From contig CAJQJT010000019.1 of assembly GCA_905478725.1 (NCBI GenBank), forward strand, positions 1 through 5,424: a DNA stretch of 5,424 nt, in the 5' to 3' direction. The stretch is from an uncultured Pseudomonadales bacterium. Its GTDB lineage: Bacteria > Pseudomonadota > Gammaproteobacteria > Pseudomonadales > Porticoccaceae. Below, piece after piece: positions 1-5,424 of this stretch. How positions within the stretch are numbered: the stretch's first letter is position 1; the number at the start of each line of letters is the position of its first letter. The position numbers and the translations under genes are program-made. The notes under the pieces were generated by a model. It made no database searches, was not told the DNA's origin, and was given only the letters and a program-made list of their open reading frames with translations.

Positions 1-1354
1 CCATTTTTTCTTCAGAGCGATACCAAAATGCCCCCATGGACTCGTGCTTGCTAAAGTCGATGGCCAGGGCCCAATCATATTTATCTTCAATGATTTCCAA
101 CAATTCAGGCACGGACATTTCCGGGGTGATCTGCTGGGACTCTTCCGCTCCCATCTGCTCTTCAAGACCGTCCACCAGGTCTGGATAGAGTTCGATGAGC
201 ATGGTGTTGATCACTTCCTGGGTTTCGATCTGCCAGTGCTGTTCGGCATACTGAATCAGATCCGCCCAGACATAATGAGTAATCGCCAAATCAGCGGCCT
301 GTTCTTGCAGCCATAGATGCAGGGCCTGTAACTCTTGCCCCACGACTACGTTGGAATTTTTTTGCCGCTCATCGGCGGTGATAATCTCACCCAGATGCTG
401 AATCACCCGCTCAGTGGCCATATCCAGACGCGCCATAGTTTCTTTATCCACCCCAACCTCGCTGGCGACTACGGCGGTAGCCAGTGCGGTTTCACGCATC
501 TCAATCCACTGATTAATCAGCAGCGGATGATTAATTAAAAACGGCGCCATACCCAGACCGGTAGAGTTGCCTATACCGAGATAGCGTTTAAGCTCTGGGT
601 GAAGTGTCACCGCAGTGGTTGGCCCGCGCTGGGCGGCCAAATAGTCCGCCTGCTGCATACTAAAGTGACGCAGCATATAGCAAGTGAACATCTCCGCAGC
701 AAAGGGTCGGGCGAAATCACGGTGCTTAGTGCGAACCTTTTCCCAATCCGCCATGCCCAGCTTGCCGCTGCCGTAGGCTGCGGTGGTGCGATAGAGATAA
801 CCCACCTCGGCGATGACATCGACGTTGGGCTGACGGCCCAAGGCCAACTCATTAACCACATATTCAAAGGTTCTGGCACTGCGGTTGGCGCGAGATAGAA
901 CCAACACTCGAGAGTCGACCCGACCGGCTTCCTGCTTGGGCACATTGGCGCGTAAAAACTCAAGCTGCTCGGCGTCGACAGTGCCTTCGCAGAGGGCCAT
1001 CGTCAGATCCCACTGATTGGCGATCACCCGATCATTGCGATTTTCAGGATCCAAATAATGGGAAAACAGCACATAACTAAAAGTGCCGAACTTAGCCTCC
1101 ACCTGATAGACAACCGTGCCATAACCCTCATCGTCGAGGTCAAATATTGGACTGGTGATCTGCCAGTTCTCGGCCACCATTCGGCGTACCAATGTGCGCA
1201 TAAAACTCAGGCGTGACTGATGAAAGCTGCCCAGGCGCTCAAGCTGCATAACCTGGCTGGCCGGTCGTAATGGCAATAGTCTGACGGTAGTCTCGACTGA
1301 TGAGTCGAAAGATGAATCGAGTGACGAATTTGTTGAGTGCGGATCTTTATGCAC
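1..1354 (-). CDS. Large conserved-looking protein of unknown function, 3' end beyond the window
   Basis: I do not recognise this protein. The reading frame is open for 451 codons from a GTG at 1354 to the left edge with no stop, so the C-terminus is missing. GTG is chosen because an in-frame TAG lies five codons upstream (1367-1369), no ATG occurs before codon 36, and AGGTAGAG sits six bases before the GTG. Residues 1-22 are polar and include a threefold repeat of the type Ser-Ser-hydrophobic-acid (10-21). The rest looks like a soluble mixed alpha/beta protein: no signal peptide and no membrane segment. Recognisable stretches are an aromatic-rich segment around 89-101 (FGTFSYVLFSHYL), a Gly-rich turn near 260-268 (GIGNSTGLG), and an acidic, helical end (about 380-440). 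Codon use looks normal for a coding gene. It follows the transporter operon on the same strand after a 133-base gap, so it may be co-regulated or have its own promoter. A role in the neighbouring catabolism is only a guess from position. Confidence 0.85.
   Translation of the reverse strand, partial: MHKDPHSTNSSLDSSFDSSVETTVRLLPLRPASQVMQLERLGSFHQSRLSFMRTLVRRMVAENWQITSPIFDLDDEGYGTVVYQVEAKFGTFSYVLFSHYLDPENRNDRVIANQWDLTMALCEGTVDAEQLEFLRANVPKQEAGRVDSRVLVLSRANRSARTFEYVVNELALGRQPNVDVIAEVGYLYRTTAAYGSGKLGMADWEKVRTKHRDFARPFAAEMFTCYMLRHFSMQQADYLAAQRGPTTAVTLHPELKRYLGIGNSTGLGMAPFLINHPLLINQWIEMRETALATAVVASEVGVDKETMARLDMATERVIQHLGEIITADERQKNSNVVVGQELQALHLWLQEQAADLAITHYVWADLIQYAEQHWQIETQEVINTMLIELYPDLVDGLEEQMGAEESQQITPEMSVPELLEIIEDKYDWALAIDFSKHESMGAFWYRSEEKM
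1293..1328. repeat. 12-base tandem repeat, three imperfect copies, inside the start of the unknown gene
   Basis: Copies at 1293-1304, 1305-1316 and 1317-1328 all begin TCGA and share the pattern TCGAnnGAnGAR on the plus strand. In the reading direction of the gene they encode three four-residue units, Ser-Ser-Leu-Asp, Ser-Ser-Phe-Asp and Ser-Ser-Val-Glu (residues 10-21). The period is a multiple of three, so copy-number change would keep the frame. The encoded segment is probably a disordered N-terminal tail. Confidence 0.7.
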
Positions 1355-1360
1355 GGCTTG

Positions 1361-1368
1361 CTCTACCT
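1361..1368 (-). promoter_or_regulatory. Ribosome binding site that decides the GTG start of the unknown gene
   Basis: On the minus strand the sequence reads AGGTAGAG, ending six bases before the GTG at 1354-1352. It contains AGG and GAG matches to the Shine-Dalgarno consensus at normal spacing. The next Met (codon 36, at 1249) has only a CAGG three bases from the ATG, which is too close, so GTG is preferred. Confidence 0.55.
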
Positions 1369-1387
1369 ATGTATGTATCAAGGTGCC

Positions 1388-1408
1388 TGTCAATTTACTA
1401 TTAGTATA
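1388..1408 (-). promoter_or_regulatory. Possible promoter elements for the unknown gene
   Basis: The minus strand carries TATACT (1403-1408), a 5/6 match to a sigma-70 -10 box, and a perfect TTGACA -35 hexamer (1388-1393). They are in the wrong order to pair with each other. TATACT has only a poor -35 at 17 bases upstream, inside the tandem repeat. TTGACA has no good -10 at 16-18 bases downstream. If TATACT is used, the leader would be about 40 bases. Treat this as a weak candidate; read-through from the transporter operon is equally possible. Confidence 0.2.
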
Positions 1409-1418
1409 GTGATTTAAT

Positions 1419-1496
1419 CAGGCTATTTATTCGGGCTATTTATTCGGGCTATCTATTTGGACAATCTATTCGGGCTATCTATTCGGGCTATTTTAT
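1419..1496. repeat. 13-base tandem repeat, six copies, overlapping the transporter stop codon
   Basis: Units start at 1419, 1432, 1445, 1458, 1471 and 1484; the consensus on the plus strand is CGGGCTATYTATT. Units 3 and 5 are identical, unit 2 differs from them at one position and unit 1 at two, unit 4 has three changes, and unit 6 is degenerate at its end. In the transcription direction each unit contains TAG. Because 13 is not a multiple of three, the array puts TAG stops in all three frames. The transporter's own stop codon (1488-1490) lies in the first unit met by the ribosome. There is no hairpin with a U-tract, so this is not a standard intrinsic terminator. The array and flanks fill the 133-base gap between the two genes (1355-1487). 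Confidence 0.85.
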
Positions 1497-3020
1497 ATGA
1501 CCCTGCTCAACAGCCATTATCTTGGCGATTCTAGGCGCATTCCAAAGTGACGGCATTAATATAAGCGACACTGGAACCGCAGTTACGACAATAAAAGACT
1601 GTAGTGCCGAGACGCCGCCGGAACCCACGGAGATCAGTATTGCCGCCAGCACGCCCATCATAATTCCCCAGAACACACGCAGCGCTGTAGGAGGATCATC
1701 GGTGCCAGTCATCACCATGGAAACGGTGTATGTCATGGAGTCACCAGTGGTAGCAACAAAGATCGTTGTGAGCACCAGAAACAACACTGAGATCAAAAAG
1801 CCCCAGGGCAATTGCTGGGTGATGGCCAATAGCGCCGCTGGCATACCAGAGGCAGCGTAAGGACCAGAGATGACACCTGGATTGGCCAGTTCAAAGGCAA
1901 TGCCTGTACCGCCAACTATGGTGAACCAAAAGTAGGTCACCAGCGGGGCAATCAATGACAGGGTAATAATTAATTGGCGAATCGTGCGACCCCGGGAGAT
2001 GCGCGCTATAAACATTGCCATCAGTGGACCATAACCAATAAACCAGCCCCAGAAAAACACCGTCCAGCCATTCACCCAACCTGTATCAGCGCGGTAGCTG
2101 GCCATGGGAATAAACTCAGTGATCAAGACACCCACAGACTGAATAAAGCTGTCAAAAATAAACGCGGTTGGCCCAAAGAGTAAAATAAAGCTGATCAGCA
2201 CTATGGATAGACCAATATTAAATGAGCTGAGGACTTGAATACCCCGGGTGACACCAGAGACTGCAGAGACAGTGTAAATGGCTATTAGACCGAGAATAAT
2301 CAACAGCTGGGTGCTGTAGTCATTGGTGATACCAAACAACTCAGAGAGGCCAAAACTGGCCTGTAGGCCCAAGAACCCGATGGGCCCCACTGTGCCTGAA
2401 ACAACGGCTACCACAGAGGCCGCATCTATAAAGGCGCCAAACCAGCCATGTAATACTCGCTCACCAAATACGGGGTACAGCAGAACACGCGGCTTTAGCG
2501 GCAGACCTTTGTCGTAGTGCAGATACATAAAGATAATCGCGGTCAAACTGCCGAGAATCGACCAGGACAAAAAGCCCCAGTGCATATAACTCTGAGCCAG
2601 CGCCGGATAGACCGCCTCTGGACTAGCAGACTCAACAGCAAACAGCGGCGGTGAGGAAATAAAATGTGCCATGGGTTCTGCTGCGGCCCAAAATACACCG
2701 CCACCAGCCAGTAGCGTACACATAATAATCGCCACCCATTTATAGGTGCTGATATCCGGTGCATCGAGATTGCCCAGTCGCGCCTTACCGGAATCGGAGA
2801 TCGCCACATACAGAGCAATTAAAAAAGTCAGTAGCATTAACACTTGCCAGTAAGCGCCAAACAACTTGGTCGCGCCGCCAAAGGCGTTGTTGACCGTGGC
2901 TGATAGCAGCTCGATATCAAATAATGCAGTGGCCACAAACAGCATCAAGAAGCCGCCGCTCAGAATAAACACCGGCCAATCAATTACTGGGGCTGACGTT
3001 TTAACGTCCTGATGGCTCAT
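1488..3020 (-). CDS. BCCT-family transporter (betaine/choline/carnitine type), substrate uncertain
   Basis: This is an inner-membrane secondary transporter of 510 residues, the usual length for the BCCT family, which moves quaternary-ammonium or sulfonium zwitterions using Na+ or H+ gradients or by exchange. About twelve hydrophobic segments run from residue 15 to 490. Family signatures visible are the glycine-rich GGGVFWAAAEP (106-116), HWGFLSW (147-153) and the strongly conserved MFIARISRGRTIRQ (336-349). TTGDSMTYTVSM (424-435) corresponds to the usual T-[ST]-x-DS segment late in the protein. Compared with BetP as I remember it, the transmembrane-8 aromatic box WWISWSP reads WFIGYGP here (326-332), and GVAEP is AAAEP, so this belongs to a divergent subgroup. 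The N-terminal tail is short (about 14 residues) and the C-terminal tail very short, with no long osmosensing extension as in BetP; uptake for catabolism rather than osmoregulation is therefore likelier (inference). The ATG overlaps the dipeptidase-like gene's stop by four bases; TAAGG (3028-3032) gives a ribosome binding site seven bases upstream. Confidence 0.93.
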   Translation of the reverse strand: MSHQDVKTSAPVIDWPVFILSGGFLMLFVATALFDIELLSATVNNAFGGATKLFGAYWQVLMLLTFLIALYVAISDSGKARLGNLDAPDISTYKWVAIIMCTLLAGGGVFWAAAEPMAHFISSPPLFAVESASPEAVYPALAQSYMHWGFLSWSILGSLTAIIFMYLHYDKGLPLKPRVLLYPVFGERVLHGWFGAFIDAASVVAVVSGTVGPIGFLGLQASFGLSELFGITNDYSTQLLIILGLIAIYTVSAVSGVTRGIQVLSSFNIGLSIVLISFILLFGPTAFIFDSFIQSVGVLITEFIPMASYRADTGWVNGWTVFFWGWFIGYGPLMAMFIARISRGRTIRQLIITLSLIAPLVTYFWFTIVGGTGIAFELANPGVISGPYAASGMPAALLAITQQLPWGFLISVLFLVLTTIFVATTGDSMTYTVSMVMTGTDDPPTALRVFWGIMMGVLAAILISVGSGGVSALQSFIVVTAVPVSLILMPSLWNAPRIAKIMAVEQGHIK

Positions 3021-4012
3021 GTTCGCGCCTTACCGACAAATGATTTCTCAAAAAATGACTGCCAGTTCTGGCCCATTATTTTGCCTATATCAGTATCGCT
3101 AAAGCCCACATCTTCAAGGCCCTGAGCTACTGTGTGCATATCCTTAGATCCGGCGAACCAGCTTGGCTGGCGCGGCCATGAGGGGCTGGCTGCAGTGCCT
3201 TCGCCATGGTCTATGCCCATGGTCCAACGACCACTGCGCATCCATTCCAATACTGAGTAATCCCAGTTTTCACAGAGATCTGAACCAATACCCAGACGGT
3301 CGATTCCGATCATTTCCGCAGTCTGCATAATCATCTGGCAAAACTCTGGCAAGGTGCAATCTGAGCCATTGTTGAGATGAAAGGGATACATACTAAAGCC
3401 CAGCATCCCCTCGGATTCGCCAATGGCACGAAGTACTTTATCGGACTTATTTCTCAAGGCAGCATGAAAAAAAGTGGGGTTGGCGTGAGTGATGGCGATG
3501 GGTCGCTCAGAAATTTCTATGGCTTCTAAAGTTGATTTTTCCGCACTGTGAGACATGTCGATAATCATGCCCACACGGTTCATCTCACTGATCACCTGCT
3601 TACCAAAGCGTGTAATACCGCCGTCTTGCTCTTCGTAACAGCCGGTGGCCAGCAGGCTCTGGTTGTTATAGCTGAGTTGCATAATACGCACCCCCAGTTG
3701 ATGCAGAATCTGCACCATTTTTACATCGTCTTCAATGGGCGAGCAATTTTGAAAACCAAAGATAATACCCACTTTGCCGAGACGCTTGGCTTCAAGGATA
3801 TCTGACGCCTGGTGCACAGGCATAATCAGATCCCCATGATCGAGGAAATGACGATTCCAGTGACCAATATTTTCCAGGGTCTCGCGACTGTTCTCCCAGT
3901 AGGCGATGGTCACATGAATTGCATGCAAGCCAGATCGCTGAGCCTGTTCGAAGAGTCCGCGGTTCCAATTGACGTACTGTAAGCCGTCAATCATGAGCAT
4001 ATCGTGGTTCAT
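3017..4012 (-). CDS. Peptidase M19 (membrane/renal dipeptidase)-like protein with an incomplete metal site
   Basis: The 331-residue protein has the M19 barrel organisation: an opening MIDG (7-10), IIFGFQNCSPIED (83-95), IDMSH (151-155), ITHAN (174-178), RNKSD (187-191) and GIGSD (241-245). In renal dipeptidase two metals are held by an N-terminal His-x-Asp, a bridging Glu and two His. Here the two His (155, 176), the substrate-contacting Arg (187) and the late Asp (245) are kept. His-x-Asp is replaced by Leu11-x-Tyr13 and the bridging Glu by Gln88. As I recall, the M19 protein beside the dimethylglycine demethylase genes of Pseudomonas (DgcP) starts similarly (DGL...WNR) and also has GFQN, so this is likely a subfamily trait rather than decay. 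There is no signal peptide; it should be cytoplasmic. The start ATG has GGGAG (4019-4023) six bases upstream. It lies 13 bases after the dehydrogenase gene and overlaps the transporter gene. True dipeptidase activity is doubtful. Confidence 0.88.
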   Translation of the reverse strand: MNHDMLMIDGLQYVNWNRGLFEQAQRSGLHAIHVTIAYWENSRETLENIGHWNRHFLDHGDLIMPVHQASDILEAKRLGKVGIIFGFQNCSPIEDDVKMVQILHQLGVRIMQLSYNNQSLLATGCYEEQDGGITRFGKQVISEMNRVGMIIDMSHSAEKSTLEAIEISERPIAITHANPTFFHAALRNKSDKVLRAIGESEGMLGFSMYPFHLNNGSDCTLPEFCQMIMQTAEMIGIDRLGIGSDLCENWDYSVLEWMRSGRWTMGIDHGEGTAASPSWPRQPSWFAGSKDMHTVAQGLEDVGFSDTDIGKIMGQNWQSFFEKSFVGKART

Positions 4013-4025
4013 CAGTGACTCCCGC

Positions 4026-5424
4026 TTAGTAGGGCTTGCTGTAATTGGTTTTCACAATGGTGTAGAACTCACGAGCTGAACTACCCTGCTCTCGCGGGCC
4101 ATAGCTTGAATTCTTGCGACCGCCAAAGGGCACGTGATAATCGGTGCCTGCAGTGGGCAGGTTGACCATCACACAGCCAGACTGTGAATGACGCTTAAAG
4201 TGGCCGGCGTATTTTAGCGAGTTGGTGATAATGCCTGAGGTCAGACCAAAGTCTGAATCGTTAGACACTTCAAGAGCCTGCTCATAGCTATCCACCTTGA
4301 TCACACAGGCGATGGGGCCAAACACTTCTTCACGGTTAATGCGCATCTGGTTGGTGGTATTCACAAACAGCGCGGGAGACATAAAGAAACCCTCTGTATC
4401 TAGGTTCAAACGCTCGCCACCGACTAATAACTCGGCGCCTTCGTCTTTGGCGATCTGCATAAAATCGAGATTCTGTTGCAGCTGACGGGCATCTACCACT
4501 GGGCCGATCTGTGAGCCTTCACCCAGAGCATGGCCGACGACCAGATTGCTGACAGCAGCGCTGAGCTTTTCAACGAAGGCATCATGAATGCCAGCCTGAA
4601 CAATAATTCGTGAAGAGGCGGTGCACTTCTGTCCGGTACCAAAATAACCACCGGCGAGGGCGCAGTTAACCGCCACATCCATATCCGCGTCATCCAATAC
4701 CACCAGAGCATTCTTACTGCCCATCTCCAACTGTACACGGGCCATATTATCGATGGCATTGCGCGCAATATGGCGGCCAACCGCCACAGAACCGGTAAAG
4801 GTTACTGCTTGAATATCTGGGGAAGTACAGAGGGTTTCACCGACATCGCGGCCAGAACCCATGACTAGGTTAAAGGCACCAGCGGGCAGACCACTGCGGC
4901 TAATAATATCAGCCAATATCCACGCACTGGCTGGAACCAGCTCGGCGGGTTTAAGCACTACAGCGTTGCCATAGGCCAGGGCCGGCGCCACTTTCCATGC
5001 CGCAACGGCCATGGGAAAATTCCAAGGGGTAACAATACCGATAACACCTAGGGCTTCGCGATGTACTTCTACATCAACACCTGGGCGCACTGACTGGGTA
5101 TTTTCGCCCATCAGGCGCAGTGCTTCGGCACCATAGTATTGAAAGAATTGACCGGAGCGATAGACTTCACCAACGCCTTCAGCGCGGGTCTTGCCCTCTT
5201 CACGGGCGAGAATCTCACCGAGTTCACCACTGCGGGCAATCAGCTCTGCGCCGATAAAGTCGAGTACCTGCTTGCGCTGCTCTAGGCCACTCTGGGACCA
5301 GCCTGCAAAGGCGGCATTGGCCGCGGCTATGGCTGCAAGGCAGTCTTCTGGAGTGGCTTTGGCGTAATGTCCTACTACATCACTGGTGTCTGACGGGTTA
5401 ATGTTTTCGATTACTGCTGAGCTA
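4026..5424 (-). CDS. Aldehyde dehydrogenase, probably alpha-ketoglutarate semialdehyde (2,5-dioxovalerate) dehydrogenase; 5' end beyond the window
   Basis: This NAD(P)-dependent enzyme oxidises an aldehyde to its acid; the close relatives I recall oxidise alpha-ketoglutarate semialdehyde to alpha-ketoglutarate, the final step of hydroxyproline, arabinose or glucarate breakdown. The frame is open to the right edge, giving 465 visible residues of about 480; only the extreme N-terminus and start codon are missing. The visible part opens with ENINPSDTSDVVG, normal aldehyde dehydrogenase N-terminal sequence. Numbering visible residues, the catalytic set is complete: Asn135 in PWNFP, Lys158 in LKPAE, the FTGSVAVG nucleotide loop (209-216), Glu233 in LEMGSKN, the nucleophile Cys267 in GQKCTASS, and Glu366 in EEVFGP. 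The end, with PFGGRKNSSYGPREQG and FYTIVKT, is typical of the 2,5-dioxovalerate dehydrogenase group. LEMGSKNA replaces the common LELGGKNP, a mild variation. It is the first visible gene of a three-gene operon with the M19-like protein and the transporter. The family is certain; the substrate is inferred. Confidence 0.92.
   Translation of the reverse strand, partial: SSAVIENINPSDTSDVVGHYAKATPEDCLAAIAAANAAFAGWSQSGLEQRKQVLDFIGAELIARSGELGEILAREEGKTRAEGVGEVYRSGQFFQYYGAEALRLMGENTQSVRPGVDVEVHREALGVIGIVTPWNFPMAVAAWKVAPALAYGNAVVLKPAELVPASAWILADIISRSGLPAGAFNLVMGSGRDVGETLCTSPDIQAVTFTGSVAVGRHIARNAIDNMARVQLEMGSKNALVVLDDADMDVAVNCALAGGYFGTGQKCTASSRIIVQAGIHDAFVEKLSAAVSNLVVGHALGEGSQIGPVVDARQLQQNLDFMQIAKDEGAELLVGGERLNLDTEGFFMSPALFVNTTNQMRINREEVFGPIACVIKVDSYEQALEVSNDSDFGLTSGIITNSLKYAGHFKRHSQSGCVMVNLPTAGTDYHVPFGGRKNSSYGPREQGSSAREFYTIVKTNYSKPY

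Noticed and set aside
44..898. Plus-strand open frames opposite the unknown gene
   Set aside because: They are antisense to a continuous 451-codon frame and show no recognisable protein.
607..963. Minus-strand 118-residue frame rich in Pro, Trp, Arg and Ser
   Set aside because: It overlaps the unknown gene in another frame of the same strand and has the composition of a shadow frame, with no ribosome binding site or family resemblance.
1..1249. Start of the unknown gene at Met36 (1249)
   Set aside because: It lacks a properly spaced ribosome binding site, whereas the GTG at 1354 has one and the in-frame 12-base repeat supports translation upstream of Met36.
1397..1410. Inverted repeat ACTAT-TAGT-ATAGT as a terminator
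   Set aside because: The stem is five A/T-rich pairs with no U-tract on either strand; too weak for an intrinsic terminator. A small operator is possible but unsupported.
1419..1496. CRISPR array
   Set aside because: The 13-base units are directly adjacent with no spacers.
4026..5111. Aldehyde dehydrogenase starting at the Met at 5111
   Set aside because: The frame continues without a stop to the right edge and encodes typical aldehyde dehydrogenase N-terminal sequence (104 more residues), so that Met is internal.

Overview
The window carries four protein genes, all read from the minus strand, so the order of transcription is from right to left. Two of them run off the ends: an aldehyde dehydrogenase lacks a few N-terminal residues at the right edge, and a large protein of unknown function lacks its C-terminus at the left edge. 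I see no RNA gene, insertion sequence, CRISPR array or phage gene. The moderate base composition, the tight gene spacing and the protein families suggest a gammaproteobacterium, possibly marine. That is an impression from the proteins, not a placement.

Layout in the direction of transcription. From 5424 to 4026 lies an aldehyde dehydrogenase that looks like alpha-ketoglutarate semialdehyde (2,5-dioxovalerate) dehydrogenase. Thirteen bases later, from 4012 to 3017, comes a peptidase M19 ('membrane/renal dipeptidase') family protein with several classical metal ligands missing. Its stop codon overlaps the start of a BCCT-family betaine/choline/carnitine-type transporter at 3020 to 1488 (ATGA overlap). 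These three almost certainly form one operon. A 133-base gap follows, holding a 13-base tandem repeat whose last copy contains the transporter's stop codon, plus possible promoter elements. From 1354 leftward runs the unknown protein, 451 residues visible, with a GTG start and a good ribosome binding site. A second, 12-base in-frame tandem repeat lies near its N-terminus.

How they may work together (inference): BCCT carriers import quaternary-ammonium or sulfonium zwitterions. M19-like proteins of this kind sit, as I recall, beside glycine betaine/dimethylglycine catabolic genes in Pseudomonas. Alpha-ketoglutarate semialdehyde dehydrogenase is the last step of hydroxyproline breakdown. A module that imports and degrades a betaine, for example proline or hydroxyproline betaine, fits all three. 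No demethylase, Rieske oxygenase, epimerase or deaminase is in view, so this remains a hypothesis.

The points most worth a second look are the degenerate metal site of the M19 protein, the altered aromatic box of the transporter, the unknown large protein, and the two short tandem repeats within about 200 bases of each other.
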